A stretch of DNA of 57,681 nt. Origin: a virus. The notes below the pieces were generated by a model. That model had not been told where the DNA came from, ran no database searches, and saw only the letters and a list, made by a program, of their open reading frames with translations. Every line of letters begins with the position of its first letter. The first letter of the stretch is position 1. Location of the stretch: IMG/VR virus record IMGVR_UViG_3300047094_000686, positions 1 to 57,681 of that record; one strand, written 5' to 3'. The position numbers and the translations under genes are program-made. Shown here piece by piece: positions 30,272 to 38,760 of this stretch.

Positions 30272-30607
30272 ATGGATATTAAAAATGTTAATCAAAAAGT
30301 AATAGAAGAAACAACTTTAGGAATATACGTATGGGAAATGCCAGACGGAAGATGGATTGGCGATGACGATGGAAACTTTTTATCAATAACAGCTAAAAAA
30401 GGTAATCGATCAAAGATAGATTTATTGGCTAGAGAAGTAAGATCATTTGGAATATACGAAGGCCAACCTAAATTTTTATCAGGCAGACGTAAAATCGATG
30501 ATGAAGAATTTGAACATCAAAAACAAAGATTAGATTGGGGTCTAACACCAGATCCACTAGATATCGGCGTATACAAAGATTCAATTAAAAATGGAGGAAA
30601 GCCTTAA
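30272..30607 (+). CDS. Conserved phage protein upstream of the portal (111 aa)
   Basis: The product LGIYVWEMPDGRWIGDDDGNFLSI...RQRLDWGLTPDP-type is a small protein regularly seen next to the portal in actinophages. I can read a beta-strand N-terminus and a charged middle (GRRKIDDEEFEHQKQRLDWG). Function is unknown; a head or packaging accessory is plausible from position. It overlaps the portal start by one base. Confidence 0.6.
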   Translation: MDIKNVNQKVIEETTLGIYVWEMPDGRWIGDDDGNFLSITAKKGNRSKIDLLAREVRSFGIYEGQPKFLSGRRKIDDEEFEHQKQRLDWGLTPDPLDIGVYKDSIKNGGKP

Positions 30608-32193
30608 TGGAATTTATTAATGATGATACAGAGTTTGTTCAAAATATAGATATATCAAATTCTGCTGATTGGGCAAGATTTAATAGCAAAGAGGTTGTAG
30701 TAGATAATGACCCATTTAATATCGGAGAATCAGAATTAAAAAAAGTTAATGGCCTTAGCACTAATTTTAAACGAAAAATGTCTAGAGAGTTTTCAAAAAG
30801 ATTTATTGGTCAAGACGGAACTGGAACGCAACAAAATTTATTGCAACAGGCAGTTACTGGATATGCAATGTTCGATTTGGTTCAACCAGTCTATAACCTA
30901 GAATACCTTTCAAAAATTTATGAAATATCACCGTACAACTACGCAGCAATTAATGCAAAGGTTGCAAATATTGTAGGACTTGGGTATACATTTATAGAAA
31001 CAAAAAAAGCAAATGATGCTTTAGACAATATTTCAGACGACAAACAATTAGATAGAGCACGTAGAAAATTAAACAAGCTTCGCCAAGATTTAGATAATTG
31101 GCTAGAAGAAACAAATGAAGAAGAAACATTTACAGAAACATTAATTAAAGCCTATACAGATTTAGAAGCTACGGGTAATGGATTTATTGAAATTGGTAGA
31201 ACTACTTCAGGAAACATAGGATATGTCGGACATATCCCAGCTAAGACCATGCGTGTTCGTCGTTTGCGTGATGGATTTATTCAATTGTTATACGGAAAAG
31301 CCGTATACTTTAGAAATTTCGGTGATCAAGAAACTCCTAATCCAATAGCCGACGGAACAGATAGACCAAATGAAATTATTCATTTAAAGAAATATACACC
31401 AATGAACAATTACTATGGCTTGCCAGATATAGTCGCAGCACAAACATCAATGGCTGGCAATGAGTTTGCTGGTAAATATAATTTAGATTATTTTGAAAAT
31501 AAAGCAGTTCCAAGATATATAATTACTGTTAAGGGCGCAAAGCTCTCACCAGAATCTGAAAGAAAACTATTGGAGTTTTTTCAAGTAGGGCTAAAGGGTA
31601 AAAATCATAGATCTCTATATGTCCCACTTCCACCAGATAGCCCAGACTCAAAAGTTGAATTTAAAATGGAGCCAATTGAGGCAAACTCTCAAGAGTCTTC
31701 ATTTAATGTTTATCGTAAATCAAATAGAGATGAAATACTATTAGCTCATAGAGTTCCTATAAATAAAATAGGGGTTCCAGAGGGAATTAGTTTGGCGTCT
31801 GCTCGTGATGCAGATAAAATGTTTAAAGAGCAAGTATGTAGACCAGCACAAGATATTTTAGAGAAAAAATTAAATAGAATTATTTCAGAAAAAACAGATG
31901 CATTAATGCTTAAATTTAATGAATTAACTTTAACAGATGAGGACACTCAGTCTAAAATTGATGAGCGATATTTAAGAATGCAAGTAATTACCCCAAATGA
32001 AGTTAGAATTAGAAAGGGCATGGTTCCTAGGGATGGCGGAGATGATGTCGTTGATTTAAAAGCACAGGGAGCGGCAGAGCAAAGAGCCCAGGCTGGTAAT
32101 TCAAGACAAAGAACTCAGGAGAGATCTGCAAATTCTCCCGATATTTCTGGGGAGGCCAGAAATCCAAAAGGTGAGGGTAGAACCACAGCTTAA
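30607..32193 (+). CDS. Portal protein, HK97/PBSX-type
   Basis: The 528-residue protein forms the dodecameric ring through which DNA enters the capsid. Typical segments are YEISPYNYAAINAKVANIVGLGYTF (start of the core), the stem helix region DLDNWLEETNEEETFTETLIKAYTDLEATGNGFIEI, LYGKAVYFRNFGD, IIHLKKYTPMNNYYGLPDIVAA, and RDEILLAHRVPINKIGVPEG. The C-terminus (QGAAEQRAQAGNSRQRTQERS) is a basic, disordered tail. The matching terminase genes are absent from the window, although they usually precede the portal. Confidence 0.92.
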   Translation: MEFINDDTEFVQNIDISNSADWARFNSKEVVVDNDPFNIGESELKKVNGLSTNFKRKMSREFSKRFIGQDGTGTQQNLLQQAVTGYAMFDLVQPVYNLEYLSKIYEISPYNYAAINAKVANIVGLGYTFIETKKANDALDNISDDKQLDRARRKLNKLRQDLDNWLEETNEEETFTETLIKAYTDLEATGNGFIEIGRTTSGNIGYVGHIPAKTMRVRRLRDGFIQLLYGKAVYFRNFGDQETPNPIADGTDRPNEIIHLKKYTPMNNYYGLPDIVAAQTSMAGNEFAGKYNLDYFENKAVPRYIITVKGAKLSPESERKLLEFFQVGLKGKNHRSLYVPLPPDSPDSKVEFKMEPIEANSQESSFNVYRKSNRDEILLAHRVPINKIGVPEGISLASARDADKMFKEQVCRPAQDILEKKLNRIISEKTDALMLKFNELTLTDEDTQSKIDERYLRMQVITPNEVRIRKGMVPRDGGDDVVDLKAQGAAEQRAQAGNSRQRTQERSANSPDISGEARNPKGEGRTTA

Positions 32194-32198
32194 TTATT

Positions 32199-32222
32199 AG
32201 GCAACTAGTTATTTGCCTTTTT
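32199..32222 (+). terminator. Terminator after the portal gene
   Basis: AGGCAA (32199-32204) pairs with TTGCCT (32213-32218), followed by TTTT. The 3' arm is also the -35 box of the next promoter. Confidence 0.6.
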
Positions 32223-32241
32223 ATGTATACAAAGATAAAAT
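32213..32241 (+). promoter_or_regulatory. Promoter of the protease-capsid genes, leaderless start
   Basis: TTGCCT (32213-32218), a 17-nt spacer and TAAAAT (32236-32241) are followed by 7 nt and then the ATG at 32249. This promoter is the main reason for choosing that start over a TTG at 32213. Confidence 0.6.
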
Positions 32242-32248
32242 TAAGCAT

Positions 32249-33553
32249 ATGAATATCGAAAAATCTTATTGGTCCAGTAATGGCGATGATATTAGTTTAT
32301 CTATTCCTTTCACAAAAGTCAATCGTGAAAAGAGAACAGTTTCTGGTTTTGCAACACTAGACAACATTGATCAAACAGGAGATGTTGTAACCGCAGAGGC
32401 AAGCTTAAAAGCTTTTGAAGGTTTTAGAGGCAATATCAGAGAAATGCATTCATCCAATGCAGTTGGTAAAATGGTTTCATTTAGACCAGAAACTTATTAC
32501 GATACAAAATCAGGTGAATTTTATAATGGAGTATATGTAGATGCATACATATCAAAAGGCGCACAAGATACCTGGGAAAAGGTTTTAGACGGAACTCTTC
32601 AAGGATTTTCAATTGGCGGAAAGATTGTAGATTCAGAAAACGAAGTAAATAAGTCTACAGGAAATCCAGTAAGATTTATTAAAGAATACTCATTGATAGA
32701 ACTATCAGTTGTAGATTCACCAGCAAATGAATTATGTAATATTTTATCTATTCAAAAAATGAATGGACAATTAATTTTTAAAGGAATAGCAGCAGATACC
32801 ATTACGGAAAATATTTTTTATTGTGAAGATAGTGATTCCGTATTTATGTCAACAGAAGCAACCTATACCTCACCAGTAACTGGCAAACTAGCAAGTTTAA
32901 TTGGCTGGGTAGAAACTAACGATGTTAACAAAGCAAAAGAAATAGATAAAATTCTTGCTTCATTTAAGAAGTCAAGATTTACGTTGCCTGAAACACAAAT
33001 AGCAAAACAGGCAAACGCAAAAGGAGGTAATGAAGTGTCAGAAAACACAGAAACAGTAGCAGTTGAAGAAACTGCTCCAGTAGAAGTTTCAATCCCTGCA
33101 GAAGCAGTAATTGAAAAAGCTGTTACAGAAGATGTAGTAGCAGATGCTTCTGCCGAAATCGTTGAAAAAGCAGCAGACGTCTCAGAAGTCGTCGTTGATG
33201 AACCTGATTTTGCAAAAATGTTAGGTGACCTAAAAGGCTTTTTCTCAGAAACTCTAAGCAAGGCTTCAGAAGCAAATGCAGCACAAGTTACAACTATTAA
33301 AGAAACAGTTGAATCTTTTAGCAAGAGCGTAGAAGCCAGAATATCAGAGTTGGCAGAACAACACTCAGAACTCAACAAAACTGTTGAGAACATCAAAAAC
33401 ACGATTGATGGTGTAGAAAAGCGTGTCGATGCAGTAGAATCAGAGACTGCAATTAAGAAGTCCTCAGACCTTGGCGGGTCTCAGGAAGTAAAAATCCAAA
33501 AATCAAAATGGAATGGTTCTTTCCTCGGTTCCGTAAACGAACTATTTAAATAA
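32249..33553 (+). CDS. Prohead protease with C-terminal scaffold region
   Basis: The 434-residue product combines a serine protease of the HK97 prohead type with a scaffold. Residues 1-165: SIPFTKVNREKRTVSGFATL, IREMHSSNAVGKMVSF (catalytic His region), LQGFSIGGKI (catalytic Ser region) and EYSLIELSVVDSPANE. The region from about residue 263 is Ala/Val/Glu-rich with a long coiled coil (TTIKETVESFSKSVEARISELAEQHSEL...) typical of scaffolds, which the protease removes during maturation. The first ATG (32249) has no ribosome site but lies 7 nt behind a promoter. Confidence 0.88.
   Translation: MNIEKSYWSSNGDDISLSIPFTKVNREKRTVSGFATLDNIDQTGDVVTAEASLKAFEGFRGNIREMHSSNAVGKMVSFRPETYYDTKSGEFYNGVYVDAYISKGAQDTWEKVLDGTLQGFSIGGKIVDSENEVNKSTGNPVRFIKEYSLIELSVVDSPANELCNILSIQKMNGQLIFKGIAADTITENIFYCEDSDSVFMSTEATYTSPVTGKLASLIGWVETNDVNKAKEIDKILASFKKSRFTLPETQIAKQANAKGGNEVSENTETVAVEETAPVEVSIPAEAVIEKAVTEDVVADASAEIVEKAADVSEVVVDEPDFAKMLGDLKGFFSETLSKASEANAAQVTTIKETVESFSKSVEARISELAEQHSELNKTVENIKNTIDGVEKRVDAVESETAIKKSSDLGGSQEVKIQKSKWNGSFLGSVNELFK
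33035..33553 (+). CDS. Predicted nested scaffold protein (internal GTG start)
   Basis: Inside the protease gene and in the same frame, AAGGAGGT (33021-33028) lies 7 nt before a GTG at 33035. This is the best Shine-Dalgarno in the region and has no other use there. Translation would give a 172-residue protein, MSENTETVAVEE..., containing only the scaffold part. Lambda makes its Nu3 scaffold this way from the protease gene C. The layout would supply excess scaffold over protease. The ribosome site is seen; separate expression is inferred. Confidence 0.7.
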   Translation: MSENTETVAVEETAPVEVSIPAEAVIEKAVTEDVVADASAEIVEKAADVSEVVVDEPDFAKMLGDLKGFFSETLSKASEANAAQVTTIKETVESFSKSVEARISELAEQHSELNKTVENIKNTIDGVEKRVDAVESETAIKKSSDLGGSQEVKIQKSKWNGSFLGSVNELFK

Positions 33554-33571
33554 AGGGTAGGTAAACAAATT

Positions 33572-34630
33572 ATGAGCAATGAATTATTAGAAAAGGCAAT
33601 TGCAACTGGCACAACAGCCACAGGCACTTTCGCTTCAACAACTGGAGGAGAGGGAATTCACACAGGGTCAGAAAGTGGCAATGGTGGATTACTTAATCCA
33701 GAACAATCAGCTCGATTTCTAGACTACATGTTCGACGCAACCGTAATTGGTAAAGTCGCACGTACCGTTAGAATGAAATCTGATACAACTGAAATTGATC
33801 GCATGGGCGTAGGCGAAAAGCTTATGAAGCTTGCGACAGAAGGAGATGACGCAAACAGTGGCAACTCTGCTGTGACATTCTCAAAAATTTCTTTGACAAC
33901 AAAGAAGTTACGTCTAGATTGGGAACTTTCAACTGAGTCTCTAGAAGACAACATTGAAGGTGCAGATCTAGAAGATCATATTGCACGTCTGATGGCAACA
34001 CAGGCTGGTAATGATATTGAAGACTTGGTTCTTAACGGAAACACAGCTCTATCATCTGATCAACTTTACAAAGCATTTGACGGAACAGTTAAGCTTGCAA
34101 AAGCAAACGGTCACGTAGTAGATGCAGGTGGAGCCGCAATTAGTCGTGCTACATTTAATAGCGCATTAAAGGCACTTCCACGTAAGTACAAGCAACGTCG
34201 TACAGACCTTCGCTTCTTGTCAGGTTCAAACTTGATTCAAGATTACTTATACTCAGCATCATTACTTGGTGCAGATGGATCAGCTAACCCACAAGATATC
34301 GCTTCAAGCGTTATCCGTGGAGGCGTACAGCCACTAGGCGGTCCAGCAGGATACGTAGCACCTTTCGCATTTGGTATTCCAATTGTTGAAGTTCCGCTAC
34401 TAAGCGAGACACAAACTGGCTCATACTCAGGAGCAACAGGATCACACGGTGACGTCCACTTGACATTCCCAAATAACGTAGTTATTGGTATCAAGCGTGA
34501 TGTAACTGTATACCGATTCTTCTGGCCAAAGAAGGACTCAATCGAGTACACAATGTATACTCGTGTTGGCGTTCAAATTGAGCAAGCAGACGCTTGGGTA
34601 GTAGTAAAGAACGTTAAGATTGCTTCCTAA
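33572..34630 (+). CDS. Major capsid protein, HK97 fold
   Basis: The 352-residue protein has the HK97 layout: a polar N-arm, GGLLNPEQSARFLDYMFDATVIGKVARTVRM, the E-loop region (RLDWELSTESLEDNIEGADLEDHI), and the C-terminal P-domain strand GDVHLTFPNNVVIGIKRDVTVYRFFWPKKDSIEYTMYTRVGVQI. Codons are the most regular and GC-richer of the window, as expected for a highly expressed gene. It is followed by a strong terminator, so it ends the head transcript. Confidence 0.92.
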   Translation: MSNELLEKAIATGTTATGTFASTTGGEGIHTGSESGNGGLLNPEQSARFLDYMFDATVIGKVARTVRMKSDTTEIDRMGVGEKLMKLATEGDDANSGNSAVTFSKISLTTKKLRLDWELSTESLEDNIEGADLEDHIARLMATQAGNDIEDLVLNGNTALSSDQLYKAFDGTVKLAKANGHVVDAGGAAISRATFNSALKALPRKYKQRRTDLRFLSGSNLIQDYLYSASLLGADGSANPQDIASSVIRGGVQPLGGPAGYVAPFAFGIPIVEVPLLSETQTGSYSGATGSHGDVHLTFPNNVVIGIKRDVTVYRFFWPKKDSIEYTMYTRVGVQIEQADAWVVVKNVKIAS

Positions 34631-34648
34631 TTAGGAATTAGTCTAAAT

Positions 34649-34678
34649 AAAAGCCCCCAATTAATTTTGGGGGCTTTT
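34649..34678 (+). terminator. Strong Rho-independent terminator after the capsid gene
   Basis: AAAAGCCCCCAA (34649-34660) and TTGGGGGCTTTT (34667-34678) form a perfect 12-bp stem with the loop TTAATT. Confidence 0.92.
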
Positions 34679-34694
34679 CATTTGAATTTAGTAA

Positions 34695-34703
34695 TGATAT
34701 AAT
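34695..34703 (+). promoter_or_regulatory. Extended -10 promoter of the connector genes
   Basis: TGATATAAT (TATAAT at 34698-34703), then a 25-nt leader with AAGGAG and the ATG at 34729. Confidence 0.6.
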
Positions 34704-34728
34704 TAAAGAACTAGACTAAGGAGAATAT

Positions 34729-35124
34729 ATGTCATTTGAGACATTAAAACTATCTGAAATAAAAAAAATAGCCGAAGACTTTGGCGTAGACATACAAGCA
34801 TTAAAAAGCAAGAACGATATCATTGCATCATTAGCTGAAGAAGGCGTGACATGGTCAATATATCAAAAGACTATTAAAGACATAGACGACAATAAAGAAG
34901 AGATTGAAGTTTTACCAAGATTTGATGCTAAAAAGAGTCAAGACAAAGATTCAGTTTTAGTTAGAATGGAAAGAGCAAATCATAGATACGATGCTATGGG
35001 ATTTACATTTACAAGTACACACCCATTTGTAGCAATGTCTGAAGAACAAGCTCAAGAAATTTTTGATAGGGAGGAAGGTTTTAGATTAGCCACACCAAAG
35101 GAAGTTCAAGACTTCTATAACTAA
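34729..35124 (+). CDS. Head-associated protein with SAP/HeH-like N-terminus (131 aa)
   Basis: Residues 5-40 (TLKLSEIKKIAEDFGVDIQALKSKNDIIASL) form two short helices like the SAP/HeH/Rho-N DNA-binding motif found in many phage head proteins. The C-terminal half contains NHRYDAMGFTFTSTHPFVAMSE, a motif I associate with actinophage proteins after the capsid gene. It may contact packaged DNA or the connector. Start is supported by AAGGAG. Confidence 0.6.
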   Translation: MSFETLKLSEIKKIAEDFGVDIQALKSKNDIIASLAEEGVTWSIYQKTIKDIDDNKEEIEVLPRFDAKKSQDKDSVLVRMERANHRYDAMGFTFTSTHPFVAMSEEQAQEIFDREEGFRLATPKEVQDFYN

Positions 35125-35139
35125 TCTAAGCCTTTTAAT

Positions 35140-36120
35140 ATGGCAGAGATATTAATTAATTCACAATCACCGATTGTCCATCAGATCTTTTGGAATGGTG
35201 ACATTGCAGATGCTGACGCCTTGCCTGTTGTAAAAATATATGACGTAACGCTAGATGCAACAATTAGTCCTGCCGTACTATCAACAACCGTACTTAACAC
35301 AATAACTTCTACCCTAGACGAAAATAATCCTGGAACATATTATGTTAACGTCCCTTATGCTCTTACAAATAGAAACAAGACATTAAAGGTTAGTTGGGAA
35401 TACTCCGTGGGAGGAGTGGCGGTAGTAAGAACAGATGAGATACAAGTAATAACTCCATACGTAGATTTTAACTATATTCAAGATCTTGGATACAGCACAG
35501 ATTCTTCAGACCCATCATATAAGTCTTACAAGGAATTAATTAGAGCAGAAAGATATGCTCGTAAGCAAATAGAGCAATACACAGGTCAAAAGTTTTATCT
35601 TTATGATGAAACTGTAATGGTATATGGGCATGAGTATGATACCCTTCCTCTACCAGCTAAAATAAATAAGTTACACACTTTGTCCGTAAACGACATATTG
35701 CTTTTAGATAACATCAACAATATTGACAACTGGAACTTTCCAGTTCAAATTTCTGAAAGCGGATATGGAATTAGAATTAATAGAGCAGGAATTGTAGACA
35801 ATACCGTATACACTGCTAATGGAATGGTTCCTCCAAGCATTCACGATTATTCAGGAGTGTTTAACTCTGGAGTTCCCTACAAAGTATTTGCAAGATTTGG
35901 CTGGGAAAAGGTTCCTGAGAACGTAGAATTAGCAACAGCTGAATTGATGAAAGATTATTTTTCTAAAGATACTGTATGGCGCAACAAGTACGTAAAGTCT
36001 ATATCGACATTTGACTGGGACTTTGAGTACAGGGGAGATGCCTACACTGGCACAGGTAATGCCCTAGCAGATAATCTTTTAGCCGAATATGTCTTAACAA
36101 TTAAAGCAGAGATTATATAA
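35140..36120 (+). CDS. Head-tail connector (adaptor) protein with extra N-terminal domain
   Basis: The 326-residue protein has an N-terminal beta domain (about 1-105; immunoglobulin-like, INSQSPIVHQIFWNGD...LKVSWEYSVGG) and a C-terminal helical part with YKELIRAERYARKQIEQYTGQKF and VELATAELMKDYFSKD, the pattern of HK97 gp6-type adaptors that dock on the portal. The N-terminal domain makes it about twice the usual size. It overlaps the next gene by one base. Confidence 0.75.
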   Translation: MAEILINSQSPIVHQIFWNGDIADADALPVVKIYDVTLDATISPAVLSTTVLNTITSTLDENNPGTYYVNVPYALTNRNKTLKVSWEYSVGGVAVVRTDEIQVITPYVDFNYIQDLGYSTDSSDPSYKSYKELIRAERYARKQIEQYTGQKFYLYDETVMVYGHEYDTLPLPAKINKLHTLSVNDILLLDNINNIDNWNFPVQISESGYGIRINRAGIVDNTVYTANGMVPPSIHDYSGVFNSGVPYKVFARFGWEKVPENVELATAELMKDYFSKDTVWRNKYVKSISTFDWDFEYRGDAYTGTGNALADNLLAEYVLTIKAEII

Positions 36121-36548
36121 TGAGTAGCATCGTAGACTCTGTCTTGTCTATGAATTTAGATGTTTATAGACAGTCTGAAATTCAAAATGAAGATACGGGC
36201 GCAATTGTAAAAGAATGGAATTACTATAAAACAATTGCATGTCACGCAAAGGGTGTAATCAGCAACTCTGCAACGACTCGTTCTAGCGACAAACAAATAT
36301 TTTCAAACAAGTATTTAAATGATCAAATCATCCAGGTAAGAACTTCTGAAAAATTAACGGCCAGAGAAAAAGTAACCAACATAAGAGATGTTGAGGGTAA
36401 CACAATCTGGAATGAAATTAATTATCCAAACGAGACCCCAACAGTATTTGAAGTAATGGGAACAACACCAATGACAGATCCATTTGGAAGAGTGATTGCT
36501 TATAACTCATCCCTAAAGAGATCGGAGAATCAGCAAATTGGAATCTAA
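36120..36548 (+). CDS. Head-closure (stopper) protein
   Basis: The 142-residue product has the small beta-barrel pattern of head-completion proteins: MNLDVYRQSEIQNEDTGAIVKEWNYYKTI, then KVTNIRDVEGNTIWNE and VFEVMGTTPMTDPFGRV. Position directly after the adaptor and before the tail-completion gene fits SPP1 gp16-like stoppers, which keep DNA in the head and join the tail. Confidence 0.7.
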   Translation: MSSIVDSVLSMNLDVYRQSEIQNEDTGAIVKEWNYYKTIACHAKGVISNSATTRSSDKQIFSNKYLNDQIIQVRTSEKLTAREKVTNIRDVEGNTIWNEINYPNETPTVFEVMGTTPMTDPFGRVIAYNSSLKRSENQQIGI

Positions 36549-36552
36549 CGCA

Positions 36553-37326
36553 ATGCTTCTCCAGGCTGCTTCTGGTCTTGAGAGATTAATGTATAATAAA
36601 AATCCAAAGGGCGCCATTAATGATAGTAATGTGGCGCAAATATCAGCAGCCTTATATTACCAAGCTAATGTAATAGCCAAACTAAGTAATAGCAAAAAGT
36701 TTAAAAATTCTTTTAAAAAAATAGTATTTACTCAAATAGAAAAAGATTTTGGAAATTATATAGATGCTCAGGCAAGAACAAAGCCTAAATCATTTCACCA
36801 TGTATATGAATGGAAAAAGTCTGGAAATAAGAATGCTAGATTATTTAAGTTAACATCTATAGATTCTGAAGGAATATCGTTTAAAATTGATTTTGAATTC
36901 CTTATGTCTAAGTCATTAGTCCCAGCATCAAATAGTAAACGTAGACATGTATTTGCAGCAAAAGCTTCTATCATGGAAGCTGGCATGCCCCTTAAAATTG
37001 CTCCACGCCATTCTGAGAGGTTAGTATTTGAAGTTGATGGTAATACAGTGTTTATGCCTAAAGGTGCCTCAGTGACCGTTAAAAGGCCAGGAGGAACTAG
37101 TGTAATGAATCAATTTAAATTACAATATTCAAGATTCTTTAGTGGGGAATTGGTAAATAGTTCTATTAAAAAATCTGGATTTAAAGAACTATTTAATTCA
37201 GAGTCACTAAGGGCTCTAAGAATTCCAGCCACAATCAGAACAGTTAAGTACTCATTTTCTCCAAATTTAATTAGATCAATGGCGGACGCAGCATCAGAAA
37301 AAGCATTTGGAGCGTCAATGATATGA
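36553..37326 (+). CDS. Tail-completion / neck protein
   Basis: The product of 257 residues contains SFHHVYEWKKSGNKNARLF, a motif typical of actinophage neck proteins, and a basic C-terminal half. I list the ATG at 36553, four bases after the previous stop; a TTG at 36538 with GGAG 10 nt upstream would add five residues and is also possible. Position between stopper and tail terminator suggests the HK97 gp10-like or neck role. Confidence 0.6.
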   Translation: MLLQAASGLERLMYNKNPKGAINDSNVAQISAALYYQANVIAKLSNSKKFKNSFKKIVFTQIEKDFGNYIDAQARTKPKSFHHVYEWKKSGNKNARLFKLTSIDSEGISFKIDFEFLMSKSLVPASNSKRRHVFAAKASIMEAGMPLKIAPRHSERLVFEVDGNTVFMPKGASVTVKRPGGTSVMNQFKLQYSRFFSGELVNSSIKKSGFKELFNSESLRALRIPATIRTVKYSFSPNLIRSMADAASEKAFGASMI

Positions 37327-37835
37327 CAGCCAATTTTAAATTAGACGCTATGCTAGAAATAAGAAAATTCTTATGGGCAGAACTATTAGAGGCAAAGATA
37401 TTTGATGAGGATGATTATTATAGCGATAACGTAGGAAGTGCAATAGTCCCTATTATTCCAGTCCAACAATCTCCAGAAATGAACCAATTCTTGAGTGGAA
37501 AAAAGCATATAATTTATGACAAGATTGGTCTTTCATACGAGGACAACTGGCTAATATGCTGTGAGCAAATTCTCTTTACAGTTTACTCCACAGATGTCTC
37601 AGAAATTAATGAAATAAGAAATTTTATGACCGACCTATTTAGGAGAATGGATGACTCTGCAAAAGATGTAAATAGGTTTGAGTCCCTAAATAACAAGTTT
37701 AAATTCCATAGTATTTTTATAGCCGATATATCCCCTACCGAACCATCCGAAGAGCTAAAAGGCTTCCTGTCAACAGACATTATTTTAGAGGCTAAATATT
37801 CAAGAATAACAGACCAAACTGGTCGATTTCTTTAA
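37323..37835 (+). CDS. Tail terminator-like protein
   Basis: This 170-residue protein begins in an ATGA overlap with the previous gene. IRKFLWAELLEAKIFDEDDYY starts it, and WLICCEQILFTVYSTDVSEINEIRNFMTDLFRRMDD matches the alternating helix-strand pattern of tail terminator proteins that cap the tail tube. It lies just before the major tail protein gene, the standard place. The call rests on position and pattern more than on identity. Confidence 0.6.
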   Translation: MTANFKLDAMLEIRKFLWAELLEAKIFDEDDYYSDNVGSAIVPIIPVQQSPEMNQFLSGKKHIIYDKIGLSYEDNWLICCEQILFTVYSTDVSEINEIRNFMTDLFRRMDDSAKDVNRFESLNNKFKFHSIFIADISPTEPSEELKGFLSTDIILEAKYSRITDQTGRFL

Positions 37836-37946
37836 ATTGCTTTAGACCTCATTATGCCGTATTATAGGACATGAGGAAAGAAGCCTAGCCAGCTTGAACT
37901 TAAGATTTAAATATATATATATTGAAATATAGGAGGAAACAAAACT

Positions 37947-38654
37947 ATGGCACAATCCGTAGGTAATGCAAAAAATATTCTCGTTGGTGCGTCACCACTG
38001 TTTTTATCAACAGTTGACGTAAACGATGCAGATTATATTGCTAACGCAGAAGCAGGTGTAGCGGTAGCTTCAGGTGCAACAACAGTTGGTGTACCAGCTT
38101 TCGCATCAGGAGTTTCATACACAACTTCATTAAATGCAGTAGATCAAGAAGCAGGTAAGTTTGGATATCGTAACGTTGGTTTTACTAACAACGGTCTTCA
38201 AATTACTTACAACCCAACATACGATTCAGTAACCGTTGACCAATTGCTAGATACAGCTAAGCTGTTTAAATCTGCAATGGAGGTTATGATTGCAACAGAA
38301 ATGTCAGAAGGTACTCTAGAAAACATTGTAGCGGTATTCGGACAGAATGCATCATCTTTATCAACATCAGGAACTGGACTAACTAAGAAAGACGTTTTAG
38401 GTCTTGAGGCAGGTTCCCTAGGAGCGGCTCCAACAGAGCGTCAATTAATTGCAGTAGGTCTAGCTCCAACAGCTAGCTCAACCGCATCAGAGCGTGTATA
38501 TTATGCTCGTCGAGTATTGTCTGTACAACAGTCACAATTCTCACTTGCACGTACCACTCCAACCACATTCCCAGTAACATTCCGTCTTCTACCAGATGCT
38601 AACTACTCTGGCTCAGAATACGGTAAGATTATTGACCGTGTGTTAACAGTTTAA
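37947..38654 (+). CDS. Major tail (tube) protein
   Basis: The 235-residue protein is Ala/Thr/Val-rich, with NAKNILVGASPLFLSTVDVNDADYI at the start and YNPTYDSVTVDQLLDTAKLFKSAMEVMIATEMSEG in the middle, a pattern of actinophage tail tube proteins. Strong RBS AGGAGG precedes it, a clean terminator follows, and its codon use resembles the capsid gene, all signs of high expression. The 111-base gap upstream holds no gene but has an AT-rich stretch and a possible CCTCAT/ATGAGG hairpin. Confidence 0.85.
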   Translation: MAQSVGNAKNILVGASPLFLSTVDVNDADYIANAEAGVAVASGATTVGVPAFASGVSYTTSLNAVDQEAGKFGYRNVGFTNNGLQITYNPTYDSVTVDQLLDTAKLFKSAMEVMIATEMSEGTLENIVAVFGQNASSLSTSGTGLTKKDVLGLEAGSLGAAPTERQLIAVGLAPTASSTASERVYYARRVLSVQQSQFSLARTTPTTFPVTFRLLPDANYSGSEYGKIIDRVLTV

Positions 38655-38675
38655 TTTAACTAATTTAAATTATAG

Positions 38676-38702
38676 AGGCCCCCATTAATTTGGGGGCCTT
38701 TC
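38676..38702 (+). terminator. Strong Rho-independent terminator after the tail tube gene
   Basis: AGGCCCCCA (38676-38684) pairs with TGGGGGCCT (38691-38699) around a 6-nt loop and is followed by T residues. Confidence 0.9.
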
Positions 38703-38725
38703 TATTTGTAGTGATAATACCATTA

Positions 38726-38734
38726 TGTTATAAT
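38726..38734 (+). promoter_or_regulatory. Extended -10 promoter of the tail genes
   Basis: TGTTATAAT (TATAAT at 38729-38734), followed by a leader with TAGGAGG and the TTG start at 38761. Confidence 0.6.
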
Positions 38735-38760
38735 AATTAAGACAATCCTAGGAGGATAAA

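Noticed and set aside
32863-33402. A 179-residue minus-strand open frame
   Set aside because: It is antisense to the protease-scaffold gene, which has clear family motifs; no start signals were found.
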